A DNA stretch of 15,799 nucleotides from JAUWNJ01 sp034190305 (GTDB lineage Bacteria > Planctomycetota > Phycisphaerae > SM23-33): positions 1 through 15,799 of the forward strand of contig JAXHSV010000050.1 of the NCBI GenBank assembly GCA_034190305.1. The letters run 5' to 3'. A program made the translations under genes and the position numbers. The notes below the pieces were generated by a model that was not told where the DNA came from, did not search any database, and was given only the letters and a program-made list of their open reading frames with translations. Position 1 is the stretch's first letter, and each line of letters opens with the position of its first letter. Of this stretch, positions 1 to 7,306 are shown in pieces.

Positions 1-2
1 AA

Positions 3-113
3 AAAATCGATCGCATACTCGACAAGATAAGACGTGAAGGCATCGGATCGCTCAGCAGGGGCGAGAAAAGAACGCTGCAACAGACGACCGAAGAAATGAA
101 AAACGGTGAATGA
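3..113 (+). CDS. C-terminal end of a protein that starts outside the window
   Basis: An open frame runs in from the left edge and stops at TGA 111-113. It encodes 36 residues beginning KIDRILDKIRREGIGSLSRG and ending in a charged stretch. The pattern is an amphipathic helix (DRILDKI), then GIGSLS, then a second charged helix. From memory this resembles the short C-terminal module found on some rhomboid-family membrane proteases and related membrane proteins, in which a DxxLDKI...G...L...E pattern is common. No catalytic part is visible, so the family assignment is weak. What is firm is that this is the 3' end of a coding region, 73 bases upstream of the threonine synthase start and on the same strand. 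Confidence 0.5.
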   Translation, partial: KIDRILDKIRREGIGSLSRGEKRTLQQTTEEMKNGE

Positions 114-135
114 TAAATGTTAAACTGAAAAAGCG

Positions 136-153
136 TTCAGCATTCAGCATTTC
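136..153 (+). repeat. Short tandem repeat, 7-base unit
   Basis: The gap before threonine synthase holds two head-to-tail copies of TCAGCAT followed by a partial copy (TTCAGCATTCAGCATTTC). It sits in an A/T-rich spacer and resembles the other short tandem-unit repeats in gaps of this window, for example the 7-base GTAATCA units at 11650-11670. Confidence 0.5.
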
Positions 154-186
154 TCATTTAGAACTTAATATTTATCACTGGGTGCT

Positions 187-1602
187 ATGAAATACGTCTC
201 TACACGCGGACAAATCGAGCCTGTCGAGTTTCAGGACGCAGTACTGATGGGTCTAGCCGATGACGGCGGGCTGATTGTTCCCGAATCGATCCCGGACGTA
301 ACCGACCGGCTGGAGGAGTGGAATTCGCTTTCTTATCCCGATTTGGCCTTCGAAGTGCTGCGGATGTTTATCGACGACATTCCGGCCGGAGATCTGAAGT
401 CGCTTATCGAAAAGACCTATGCCTCGGCATTCGAGCCGACGCCGGCGGTAACAGTGAAGGTCGGATCAGTCTATATTCTGGAACTTTGGCATGGCCCGAC
501 ACTAGCGTTCAAGGATATTGCGCTGCAACTGCTGGGCAACCTGTTTGAATACATTCTCGCAAAACGTGGCGGACGCTTAAACATCCTAGGCGCGACCAGC
601 GGCGACACGGGCAGCGCCGCGATCTCCGGCTGTCGAGGCAGGGTGGGCATCGACATATTCGTCATGCACCCAGCCGGGCGGGTTTCGCCCATCCAGCAGC
701 GGCAGATGACAACCGTCCTTGACGAAAATGTTCATAACATCGCGATTGCCGGTAGTTTCGACGATTGCCAGCGGATTATGAAAACACTCGCCGCCGACCT
801 TGATTTCAAACGTAAATGCTCGCTCGGCGCCGTCAATTCGGTTAACTGGGCCCGTGTCTTGGCGCAGATTGTGTACTATTTCAAAGCCTTCTTTGAAGTC
901 CGGTCCCGGACCGGTGCGGCGCAGGTTCGTATCGAGGTTCCGACGGGCAATTTCGGCGACATTCTCGCTGGTTGGTACGCCCGGCAGATGGGCCTGCCGA
1001 TCAGCCAACTTATCCTCGCCACCAACGAAAATGACATCCTCGCAAGGTTCTTCAACACCGGAGAGTATTCCGCAGGCCGGCTGACTCAGACGCTTTCCCC
1101 GTCAATGGATATTCAGGTGGCCAGCAATTTCGAGCGGTATCTGTATTACAGGCTAGGCTGCGATGCTTACCGCCTGCGGGGTTTGATGGATGAGTTTGCC
1201 CGGACCGGTTCGTTACGAGTGAAGGTGGAAAACGTGGCCGCGAACACCGCGACCACGGCACCCAAGTCGGTTGATTCAGATATTGTGGCTGGTGTCGGAA
1301 CGATGAACGACGTACTGGCGACCATTCGGAAGTATCATCGGCGGTATGATTACCTGCTGGACCCGCACACTGCCGTTGGGGTGGCGGTGGCTGAACGATT
1401 GGGGACAGAGGGCGACGAACCTCTTATCTGCCTGTCCACCGCCCACCCGGCCAAGTTTCCCGAAGCCATTAAACAAGCCACCGGCAAAGACCTGGCCAAT
1501 CATCCAACCATTGACGCACTTGCGGACCTTCCGACTCGCTGCGTCGAACTGCCGAACAGCATCGAGGCGGTGAGAGAGTTCATTGTTGAGACAGTTGGAT
1601 AA
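187..1602 (+). CDS. thrC: Threonine synthase
   Basis: Converts O-phosphohomoserine to threonine and phosphate with pyridoxal phosphate (PLP), the last step of threonine synthesis in the cytoplasm. The 471-residue protein has the usual order. An N-terminal MKYVSTRG start is followed by the family's early GLADDGGL segment. The PLP-lysine motif WHGPTLAFKD lies at 101-110, with Lys109 as the expected Schiff-base residue. The phosphate-binding glycine loop GATSGDTG is at 135-142, and NSVNWARV at 217-224. Its length fits the longer bacterial/fungal-type threonine synthases. The ATG at 187 is the first start and matches the family N-terminus; only a weak GGGTG precedes it. No homoserine kinase or dehydrogenase is adjacent. 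dapB further downstream belongs to the same aspartate-derived amino acid network but is not co-transcribed in an obvious way. Confidence 0.95.
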   Translation: MKYVSTRGQIEPVEFQDAVLMGLADDGGLIVPESIPDVTDRLEEWNSLSYPDLAFEVLRMFIDDIPAGDLKSLIEKTYASAFEPTPAVTVKVGSVYILELWHGPTLAFKDIALQLLGNLFEYILAKRGGRLNILGATSGDTGSAAISGCRGRVGIDIFVMHPAGRVSPIQQRQMTTVLDENVHNIAIAGSFDDCQRIMKTLAADLDFKRKCSLGAVNSVNWARVLAQIVYYFKAFFEVRSRTGAAQVRIEVPTGNFGDILAGWYARQMGLPISQLILATNENDILARFFNTGEYSAGRLTQTLSPSMDIQVASNFERYLYYRLGCDAYRLRGLMDEFARTGSLRVKVENVAANTATTAPKSVDSDIVAGVGTMNDVLATIRKYHRRYDYLLDPHTAVGVAVAERLGTEGDEPLICLSTAHPAKFPEAIKQATGKDLANHPTIDALADLPTRCVELPNSIEAVREFIVETVG

Positions 1603-1610
1603 CGGATTCA

Positions 1611-1630
1611 GCCGCGAACAACGCGAACAA
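1611..1630 (+). repeat. Intergenic repeat family B, copy 1 (9-base unit)
   Basis: GCCGCGAACAACGCGAACAA, directly after the threonine synthase stop. The unit (A/C)CGCGAACA is repeated at a 9-base period. A second copy starting GCCACGAACAACGCGAAC lies at 8942-8963 upstream of psd. Confidence 0.7.
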
Positions 1631-1698
1631 TAGTTCGTTTCAAATTGGTAATTTCGGTACAATGTTGAGAAGTCGTAAGAGACGTTGAGGATAAATTA

Positions 1699-2079
1699 GT
1701 GATAGGCAAACTACCAGAAGAATGGCTCAAGCAGGCCGATTATGACATGGAGACCGCCGAGTTCATGTTTCGGGGAGGCAGGTATTTCTATTCGGTTTTT
1801 ATGTGCCATCTTGCGGTCGAGAAATCTCTTAAGGGGTTGTATCGGTTGAAGTTGGATGAGGTTCCGCCCAAGACACACAATCTGGTTTTCTTGCTGAAAA
1901 AGGTTGGAATTAAACCACCTGAGGGTGTCGATATGTTGCTGGTGACATTAACCGAAGCCCAGGTGGATGTCCGATACCCCGACGACATGGCTATGTTGCA
2001 GACAAATTATACGAAGTCTGTTAAAGATCTGTTGGCGAATGCGAAAGAGGTTTTGAAATGGATAAAAATGCAGTTTTAG
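1699..2079 (+). CDS. HEPN-domain protein of a HEPN/MNT pair
   Basis: Small helical HEPN-family protein (Pfam HEPN type, 126 residues). HEPN proteins encoded beside minimal nucleotidyltransferases (MNT) usually form toxin-antitoxin-like complexes. Family marks visible here are an N-terminal WLKQADYDMETAEFM helix, CHLAVEKSLKGLY in the second helix, the THNL motif and VRYPDD. I do not see the Rx4-6H ribonuclease motif of HepT-type HEPN toxins, so RNase activity cannot be assumed. The GTG start at 1699 is chosen because GAGG (1687-1690) sits 8 bases upstream and the protein begins in register with the family. The last 22 bases overlap the MNT gene, showing translational coupling. The pair is more A/T-rich than the housekeeping genes: the 60 bases from 1861 contain 26 G/C, against 37 in the 60 bases from 7021 in recJ. 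This suggests accessory origin. Confidence 0.85.
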   Translation: MIGKLPEEWLKQADYDMETAEFMFRGGRYFYSVFMCHLAVEKSLKGLYRLKLDEVPPKTHNLVFLLKKVGIKPPEGVDMLLVTLTEAQVDVRYPDDMAMLQTNYTKSVKDLLANAKEVLKWIKMQF

Positions 2080-2378
2080 AGATCGTTGCTCGCTTCCAAC
2101 ACGCCCTTTTTGCCAGAGGTGTTGAACCGCAGAAAATCGTTTTGTTCGGCTCATATGCCACGGGTAACTATCGCGAGGGAAGCGATATCGACCTGGTTGT
2201 TGTTTCAGAAGATTTCAATGGCAAGGGGTACTGGGAGCGAATAGAACTGCTTTCAGCCGCAATCTGTGATCTGTGGGAGCCCATTGAGGCCGTCGCCATG
2301 ACGCCGGAGGAATGGGAAAAGGGCGATTCCATGATCGCCCAATTCGCCAGAGAAGGCGAAGAGGTCTATTCGGCGTAG
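2058..2378 (+). CDS. MNT-type nucleotidyltransferase-domain protein
   Basis: Minimal nucleotidyltransferase of the DNA polymerase beta-like superfamily, 106 residues, partner of the HEPN protein it overlaps. The fold's signature is clear: LFGSYATG (residues 29-36, Gly31-Ser32) followed by GSDIDLVVV, with Asp43 and Asp45 as the first two metal ligands. The third acidic position, in the strand near residue 77 (EPIEAVAM), is Glu rather than the more usual Asp. In characterised MntA/HepT systems the nucleotidyltransferase AMPylates the HEPN toxin to neutralise it. Whether that holds here is inference, because the HEPN partner is of a different subtype. The start ATG at 2058 has AGAGG about 8 bases upstream, inside the HEPN coding sequence, so the two are translationally coupled. 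A family A repeat follows 11 bases after the stop. Confidence 0.88.
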   Translation: MDKNAVLEIVARFQHALFARGVEPQKIVLFGSYATGNYREGSDIDLVVVSEDFNGKGYWERIELLSAAICDLWEPIEAVAMTPEEWEKGDSMIAQFAREGEEVYSA

Positions 2379-2389
2379 GGGAAAAAAGG

Positions 2390-2409
2390 TCCACGAATTA
2401 CACGAATTG
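2390..2409 (+). repeat. Intergenic repeat family A, copy 1
   Basis: TCCACGAATTACACGAATTG between the MNT gene and the TPR gene. The core CCACGAATT-ACACGAATT shows the 9-base period of this family. Other copies are at 3199-3228 (reverse), 8973-9001, 9021-9052 and 10988-11010 (reverse). Confidence 0.85.
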
Positions 2410-2478
2410 CGGAGGGGAAAACGACAATAGAAGATTACGTGCGCAGTGGGTGATATCCCAATATGGGAAGGACAGGCT

Positions 2479-3120
2479 ATGAAAGCCAGGAAAACGGAAA
2501 AGCTGAAAAGGTCCGAGTTGCAACGACTAAACAAACAGGCATTCTCGGCCTGGCGTCAGGAATACCCTGCCCACACCCTCGAACTAACGAAAAAGTACCT
2601 TCAGGCAGACCAGGAAAATCCTTGGATATGGCTCATTTATGCCCAGACGTTAACAATCTTAGCCAGGTATCGAGAATCGCGCACAGCCATAATAAAGGCC
2701 ATTAAACTTCTGGAAAAAGACAAGTACAGGCAGTATCTCGCTTACGCTGAAATGGGGCATTTGTATAAAGAGAGGGGGAAGTACTCGCAGTCCGAACAAT
2801 GGTACCGAAAGGCCATCGAGTGTCGCCCGCGGAACACATCGGGCTACACCTATCTAGGTGCGGTTCTGGCAAGGCAGGGCAAGTTGAAGAAGGCGGAGCA
2901 GTGTTATCGTAAGGCTACGAGATTCAAACCCCTTCCTGAAGAAGTACATCTGAATCTGGGGAATGTCCTGCGATCACAAGAGCGTTACAAGGAAGCCGAG
3001 AGATGTTTTAAGAAAGCGCTTCAAGTTGACCCTAAATATGCTTTGGCCAAAAGAGCACTGAAGGATATCGAGAGAGTTTTCTCTATGCAGAAGAAAACCA
3101 AGAGTCGGCGTAAAAAGTAG
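2479..3120 (+). CDS. Tetratricopeptide repeat (TPR) protein
   Basis: A 213-residue protein of stacked TPR helices, presumably a protein-protein interaction scaffold; partner unknown. A basic N-terminus (MKARKTEKLKRSELQRL) leads into a segment with HTLELTKKYL and then about four repeats, at roughly residues 47-80, 87-120, 121-154 and 155-188. Typical TPR positions are visible, for example MGHLYKERGKYSQSEQWYRK, LGAVLARQGKLKKAEQCYRK and LGNVLRSQERYKEAERCFKK. The tail is strongly basic (KKTKSRRKK). There is no signal peptide or membrane segment. The ATG at 2479 is preferred over the in-frame GTG at 2446 because GGAAGGA lies 6-7 bases before the ATG and nothing ribosome-binding-like precedes the GTG. 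It sits 100 bases after the HEPN/MNT pair on the same strand, with a repeat between, so an operon link is uncertain. Confidence 0.85.
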   Translation: MKARKTEKLKRSELQRLNKQAFSAWRQEYPAHTLELTKKYLQADQENPWIWLIYAQTLTILARYRESRTAIIKAIKLLEKDKYRQYLAYAEMGHLYKERGKYSQSEQWYRKAIECRPRNTSGYTYLGAVLARQGKLKKAEQCYRKATRFKPLPEEVHLNLGNVLRSQERYKEAERCFKKALQVDPKYALAKRALKDIERVFSMQKKTKSRRKK

Positions 3121-3198
3121 GAAGCCGTCATGTTCGCTACAAGGCGATTTCTTTTTCCCCTGCCTCGTAGTTCCTAATCCCCAATCAATATTGCTATT

Positions 3199-3228
3199 TT
3201 CGTGTAATTCGTGTAATTCGTGGACTAT
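3199..3228 (-). repeat. Intergenic repeat family A, copy 2 (reverse)
   Basis: Read on the - strand this is ATAGTCCACGAATTACACGA and continues with a third unit (ACACGAA), making it the most complete copy, with nearly three 9-base units. It lies just upstream of dapB. A start codon inside or just after it would add a meaningless N-terminus to dapB (see the dapB entry). Confidence 0.88.
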
Positions 3229-3262
3229 GCTGTTTTTGTTTGCAGCCAAAAAGGAATTAGAA

Positions 3263-4054
3263 ATGACAAAGATAGCGATAACCGGTTCTGCCGGTCGAAT
3301 GGGTCGGCGGATAGCGGCCTTGGCGATCGGGTCGGAGCAGTTTGATATCGTTTCTGCTCTGGAAGCGCCGGGCCACGAAGCCATCGGGCGCGATATAGGC
3401 GAATTGGCCGGCGCAGGGACATTCGGCGTGAAAGTAACGGAGCAACTTACGGACGCCCCGCAGGTTCTTATCGACTTTTCGCTGCCTGAAGGGACGATAC
3501 ACTGGCTTGAGGTTTGCCGAGAGCACAACGTGGCGATAGTCATCGGCACTACCGGACTGACGGAATCGCAACTTGCGGAGGTGGCTGATTCCGCTTCTCG
3601 CATCGCAATCGTCCAGGCTGCAAATATGTCCGTGGGCGTGAATCTGCTGCTGAAGGTCGTCGGCGAGGTCGCTTCGGCGCTCGGTGAGGACTACGACGTC
3701 GAGATTACCGAGACACACCATCGTTTCAAGAAAGACGCTCCCTCCGGAACGGCCATCGCGCTGGCAAAGAGCGTCTGCGCCGCCACCGGCAGGGAATACG
3801 GGGACTCGGCTGTGCTGGGCAGGGGCGGGCAGTGCCGGCGTCGCCCCGGCGAGATAGGAATGCACGCCGTTCGCATCGGCGACACGGTCGGCGAGCACAG
3901 CGTCCATTTCGGCTGTCTTGGCGAGACGATAACAATCTCGCACTCCGCCCATACGCGCGACACATTCGCCCGCGGCGCTCTGCGAGCAGCAATGTGGGTC
4001 GCCGATAAAGGGCCGGGGTTGTATTCGATGCAGAGTGTGCTGTTTGGAAGATAA
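3263..4054 (+). CDS. dapB: 4-hydroxy-tetrahydrodipicolinate reductase
   Basis: NAD(P)H-dependent reductase of the diaminopimelate/lysine pathway, which feeds peptidoglycan and lysine. The 263-residue length fits the family (about 265-275). The N-terminal Rossmann loop is GSAGRMG at 8-14. DFS (71-73) and GTTG (95-98) line the cofactor site, and AANMSVGVN starts at 109. The signature ETHHRFKKDAPSGTA (150-164) holds the catalytic His152/His153, Lys157 and the substrate-binding GT. The C-terminal half keeps GMHAVRIG and HSAHTRDTFARGAL. The ATG at 3263 is preceded by AAGGA (3249-3253) and begins exactly at the family N-terminus (MTKIAITG). An in-frame TTG/ATG upstream would only translate repeat sequence. 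The URO-D-family gene follows after 24 bases, so the two are probably co-transcribed. Confidence 0.96.
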   Translation: MTKIAITGSAGRMGRRIAALAIGSEQFDIVSALEAPGHEAIGRDIGELAGAGTFGVKVTEQLTDAPQVLIDFSLPEGTIHWLEVCREHNVAIVIGTTGLTESQLAEVADSASRIAIVQAANMSVGVNLLLKVVGEVASALGEDYDVEITETHHRFKKDAPSGTAIALAKSVCAATGREYGDSAVLGRGGQCRRRPGEIGMHAVRIGDTVGEHSVHFGCLGETITISHSAHTRDTFARGALRAAMWVADKGPGLYSMQSVLFGR

Positions 4055-4078
4055 GTATGCTTTTCACAGGAGAAAAAG

Positions 4079-5317
4079 GTGCCGGAAACTTCTCGCCAGC
4101 GAGTGCTTAACGCAGTCAATCACAACCAGCCGGATCGCGTGCCGATAGATTTCAGTTCTCACCGCGCCAGCAGCATAATGGCTGTCGCTTATCGCAGGCT
4201 TCGTGAATATCTGGGCCTGCCCGACCTGCCGCCGCGAATCCACGACGTGATTCAACACCTTGCGATTGTGGACGACGACGTGCTGGAACGCTTCGGTATT
4301 GATACCATTGATCTGTGCAGAAGTTTCAGCGAAGACGAAACCGACTGGAAGCCGTGGAAACTGCCCGACGGTAGCGATTGTCTGATTCCCGCCTGGACGA
4401 ACATACGAAAAGAAGGCGACGACTGGTTCCTTTGTTCGGCCGACGGTAAAAAACTCGGAATCCAGAAGCCGCACATGTTCAATTTCGACCAAACCTTCTG
4501 GCCGATGAAGGACGACATACCGGAGGACCTTTCGAATATTCTTGAGATTTCAAACGGTATCCTTTGGACAATTCCGGGGCTGCCGAATCCGGCCGTTACC
4601 ACCCCGACCGATATAACCAAAGCCGCCGAGGCGCTCCGTAAATCTACCGATAAGGCGATTGTTGCAACCGTCCCGTTCGGCGGGCGCCTTATGGAAATGG
4701 GCCAGTTCCTCTGTCGAAATGACAACTTCCTTATGATGCTTGCCGCAGAGCCGAAGGCGGTCCATCGCCTTATGGACAGCCTGGTGGAGATGTACCTGCC
4801 GCGGATGGAAGAGTTTTTGGAGGCAGTTGGTCCGTTTATTGACATCGTTCGGTTTGGTGACGATCTGGGGATGCAGACCGGTCCGCAGATTTCGCCGGCA
4901 ATGTATCGTGAGTTCTTCAAGCCGCTACACTCGCTGTTGTGGAACAAGGCAAAGGAGATGACCGGCAAAAAAGTACTGCTGCACTGTTGCGGCGGGATCA
5001 GGCCGCTGCTGGACGATCTGATTGACGCGGGACTGGATGCGATCAATCCCGTCCAGACAAGTTGCAATGGTATGGACCCGGCCGGGCTTAAAGCAGATTT
5101 CGGCGATCGATTGTGCTTCTGGGGCGGCGGATGCGATACGCAGTCTGTTCTACCCCTCGCAACTCCGGAAGAGGTCAGGGCGCATGTACTGAAGCGTCTG
5201 GAAATATTTTCTCCCGGTGGCGGGTTTGTTTTCCAGCAGATTCACAACATCACCGCCGAAGTCCCGCCGGAGAACATCGTTGCCATGTTCGACGCAATTG
5301 CTGAATTTAATGGATGA
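4079..5317 (+). CDS. URO-D-family protein, probable corrinoid-type methyltransferase (not HemE)
   Basis: A 412-residue protein of the uroporphyrinogen decarboxylase superfamily, whose TIM-barrel members include HemE and cobalamin-dependent methyltransferases of the MtaA/MtbA kind. Family marks are the N-terminal RQRVLNAVNHNQPDRVPIDF (5-24), VPFGGRLMEMGQFL mid-protein, FGDDLGMQTGPQISPAMYRE, LLHCCGGIRPLLDDLIDAGL and LNPVQ-like AINPVQTSC, then FWGGGCDTQ. HCC in the HCCGG motif, with a later Cys, matches zinc/thiol-type methyltransferases. The HemE N-terminal arginine motif (RQAGRYLPEYR) is absent, so haem synthesis is unlikely. The GTG at 4079 is chosen for its AGGAG (4068-4072). The substrate cannot be read from sequence; a methylated or demethylated small molecule handled with a corrinoid protein is inference. 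It sits 24 bases after dapB. Confidence 0.8.
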   Translation: MPETSRQRVLNAVNHNQPDRVPIDFSSHRASSIMAVAYRRLREYLGLPDLPPRIHDVIQHLAIVDDDVLERFGIDTIDLCRSFSEDETDWKPWKLPDGSDCLIPAWTNIRKEGDDWFLCSADGKKLGIQKPHMFNFDQTFWPMKDDIPEDLSNILEISNGILWTIPGLPNPAVTTPTDITKAAEALRKSTDKAIVATVPFGGRLMEMGQFLCRNDNFLMMLAAEPKAVHRLMDSLVEMYLPRMEEFLEAVGPFIDIVRFGDDLGMQTGPQISPAMYREFFKPLHSLLWNKAKEMTGKKVLLHCCGGIRPLLDDLIDAGLDAINPVQTSCNGMDPAGLKADFGDRLCFWGGGCDTQSVLPLATPEEVRAHVLKRLEIFSPGGGFVFQQIHNITAEVPPENIVAMFDAIAEFNG

Positions 5318-5337
5318 GAGGTCAGATGCCTGACGAA

Positions 5338-5500
5338 ATGGGCCACAGAGGCGCAGAGAGCGCAGAGAGGTAGAGAAATTAAAGAAAATGTAAGTGTTCA
5401 GCCTTCGGCGTTTTGTAACAGACCCCAGCTTTAGCGGGAGTGTGTGTCTTGAGAAAAGCAAAATTTATTTCTCTGCGTTCTCTGTGCCTCTTCGGCCCAT
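5338..5500. repeat. Family C inverted-repeat element (MITE-like, about 163 bases)
   Basis: Most of the 233-base gap between the URO-D gene and recJ is one structure. The left arm (5338-5380) starts ATGGGCCACAGAGGCGCAGA. The right arm (5461-5500), read in reverse, starts ATGGGCCGAAGAGGCACAGA. The arms are near-identical for about 40 bases and could fold into a long stem around an 80-base loop. Both contain a 9-base-period CAGAGAGCG unit. No coding frame or transposase is inside. The loop holds only a minor GCCTTCGGC mini-hairpin. It is either a miniature inverted-repeat element or two opposed insertions of the same short repeat. Confidence 0.7.
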
Positions 5501-5501
5501 C

Positions 5502-5510
5502 TGCTATAAT
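5502..5510 (+). promoter_or_regulatory. Extended -10 promoter for recJ
   Basis: TGCTATAAT is a perfect -10 hexamer (TATAAT, 5505-5510) with the extended TGn. No good -35 is seen at 16-18 bases (TCTGTG/CTGTGC), which fits an extended -10 promoter. Transcription would start near 5517, giving a leader of about 34 bases before recJ. The would-be -35 region lies inside the right arm of the family C repeat. Confidence 0.5.
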
Positions 5511-5550
5511 GCCGATGAGGAAAAATCGCACGGAAGGTGAGTAAGAGCAA

Positions 5551-7299
5551 ATGGCGCGGCGAAGGGCATGGAAGCAGAACGGTTGTCGCTGGCAGGTTGC
5601 CCCTGACTGGGACGGGGCTGCCGAAAACGCCCGGCTGCTGAAAACCTCACCACTGATTGCGCAAATCCTTCATAACCGCGGATTGGATGAAATCGAACAT
5701 ATCCGCAGGTTCCTCAATCCCAAAATGACGGATCTCCATCGGCCTGAACTTCTGGGGGGAATGGACGTTGCCTCCGAGCGACTAGCCTCGGCTGTGCGCG
5801 ACGGTGAGAAAATCTGCATCTACGGCGATTATGACGTGGACGGAATTACGGCAGTGGCGATTCTCTATCGCTGCCTGGCGTTGCATGGGGCGGATGTCGA
5901 TTTCTATGTGCCGCACCGGCTGGAGGAGGGCTACGGCGTTAACGTCGAGGCCATTGAAAAAATTGCCGCCGATGGTGTAAAGTTGCTGGTAACGGTGGAT
6001 TGCGGCATATCGGCCGTTGAGCAGTTGCGGCGGGCGGGTGAACTGGGCATGGATGCGATTGTAACGGACCATCACGCCCCGGATCCGTCTTTGCCGGAGG
6101 TTCTGGCGGTTGTTCACCCAGCCTTGGCGGGCAACTATCCCAACGCCGACCTGTCAGGGGCGGGCGTCGCTTTCAAACTCGCCTGGCACCTGGCTCGCCG
6201 GCTCTGCGGAAGCGAACGTGTGGATGAACCGACGCGGAATTTCCTGCTTGAGGCGACCACGCTGGCGGCGCTGGGGACCATCGCAGACGTGGTTCCGCTG
6301 CTGGATGAAAACCGCGTCCTGGTTGTTTATGGTCTGAAGGGCCTGGCGGCTACGGAGCATCCGGGTCTTCGCGCTTTGATAACCTCTGCCTGTCTGGACT
6401 GCGAAAGGCTTGATACGTTTGATATCGGGTTTCGCCTTGCCCCGCGTCTGAACGCCTGTGGCAGGATGGGGCATGCGCGCCTTGCGGTAGAGATGCTGAC
6501 CCGCGCCACACCGGACCGATGCCGCCGAATAGCCGAGTACCTCGAAAAGCAAAACACCGAGCGACAGAAGATCGAACGGCGGATTACCGAACTAGCCGTC
6601 GAAATGGTTCGTTCCGGCGCCTTTAAAGGTAAAGCAATCGTGCTGGCTTCGTCGGATTGGCACGCCGGTGTTGTCGGGATAGTGGCTTCTCGACTGGTGG
6701 ATCGGTTCGGCAAACCCGCCGTACTGATTGCACTGGAGGGCGCGACCGGACGCGGTTCGGCAAGAAGCGTTGAAGGATTCAACATGCGGGACGCCCTGTC
6801 CGCCTGCAGCGAACATTTGTTAAGTTTCGGCGGGCACGCCATGGCGGGCGGACTGCGGTTGTCGGCTGAGGCGGTCGGAAAATTCACCGCCGATTTCGTC
6901 CGCTACGCCGGTGAAAATATCGCCGAAGATGCGATCCTGCCGGCGCTGAGAATTGACGCGGAGGTAATGCTGGCGGAGTTGCCGTTTGCGGTTGTCGAGC
7001 GACTGGAGCGCCTTGGTCCTTTCGGCCGGGGCAATCCCAGACCGCTTGTGGCTGTACGCTCTGTCCGCATTATGACGCCTCCGCAGCGGATAGGACGAAA
7101 CGGCGGGACGGTAAGTTTCATCGTCGGCCAGGAACAACCTCAAAGCACGCGGATGCGGTGTGTCGGTTTCGGTATGGGAAAATTGGCCGACAAACTCGCC
7201 GGCGTCAATACTGTTGATATTGTCGGCGAACCGGTGCTGAATCATTTCAACGGCAGAAGCAGCGTTGAAATGCACCTCCGCGACGTTGTATGGGAATAA
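5551..7299 (+). CDS. recJ: Single-stranded-DNA-specific exonuclease RecJ
   Basis: 5'-to-3' single-strand DNA exonuclease of the DHH phosphoesterase family, used in recombination repair and mismatch repair. The 582-residue length fits RecJ. DHH-domain motifs are in order: YGDYDVDG (91-98), VDCGIS (149-154), TDHHAPDPSLP (172-182, catalytic DHH at 173-175) and SGAGVAFKL (202-210). A linker helix follows, then DHHA1 with HAGVVGIVASR (371-381), GRGSARSVEGFN (400-411) and SFGGHAMAGGL (425-435). The C-terminal OB-type part has LGPFGRGNPRP. The ATG at 5551 is the first start after an in-frame stop (TAA 5542-5544 ends the frame of the upstream ATG at 5509); ribosome binding is weak (GGTGAG). It has its own extended -10 promoter and ends 7 bases from the convergent pssA stop, with no terminator between them. 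Confidence 0.96.
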   Translation: MARRRAWKQNGCRWQVAPDWDGAAENARLLKTSPLIAQILHNRGLDEIEHIRRFLNPKMTDLHRPELLGGMDVASERLASAVRDGEKICIYGDYDVDGITAVAILYRCLALHGADVDFYVPHRLEEGYGVNVEAIEKIAADGVKLLVTVDCGISAVEQLRRAGELGMDAIVTDHHAPDPSLPEVLAVVHPALAGNYPNADLSGAGVAFKLAWHLARRLCGSERVDEPTRNFLLEATTLAALGTIADVVPLLDENRVLVVYGLKGLAATEHPGLRALITSACLDCERLDTFDIGFRLAPRLNACGRMGHARLAVEMLTRATPDRCRRIAEYLEKQNTERQKIERRITELAVEMVRSGAFKGKAIVLASSDWHAGVVGIVASRLVDRFGKPAVLIALEGATGRGSARSVEGFNMRDALSACSEHLLSFGGHAMAGGLRLSAEAVGKFTADFVRYAGENIAEDAILPALRIDAEVMLAELPFAVVERLERLGPFGRGNPRPLVAVRSVRIMTPPQRIGRNGGTVSFIVGQEQPQSTRMRCVGFGMGKLADKLAGVNTVDIVGEPVLNHFNGRSSVEMHLRDVVWE

Positions 7300-7306
7300 A
7301 TCGATT

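Noticed and set aside
586..1008. Antisense open frames inside thrC, recJ and other housekeeping genes
   Set aside because: They are shadows of G/C-rich coding; none carries recognisable motifs or ribosome-binding sites.
1624..1640. Terminator after threonine synthase (CGAAC-AATA-GTTCG then TTT)
   Set aside because: The stem is only 5 bp with a short T run and partly overlaps the family B repeat; too weak to call.
3191..3262. N-terminal extension of dapB (reads MLFSCNSCNSWT...)
   Set aside because: It translates the family A repeat. The ATG at 3263 has AAGGA before it and starts the conserved Rossmann strand.
4079..5317. HemE (uroporphyrinogen decarboxylase proper)
   Set aside because: It is longer than HemE and lacks the N-terminal RQAGRYLPEYR-type motif; the HCCGG and GGGC cysteines fit the methyltransferase branch.
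7300..7306. Terminator between convergent recJ and pssA
   Set aside because: Only 7 bases separate the stops and no hairpin with a T tract is visible there or just beyond.
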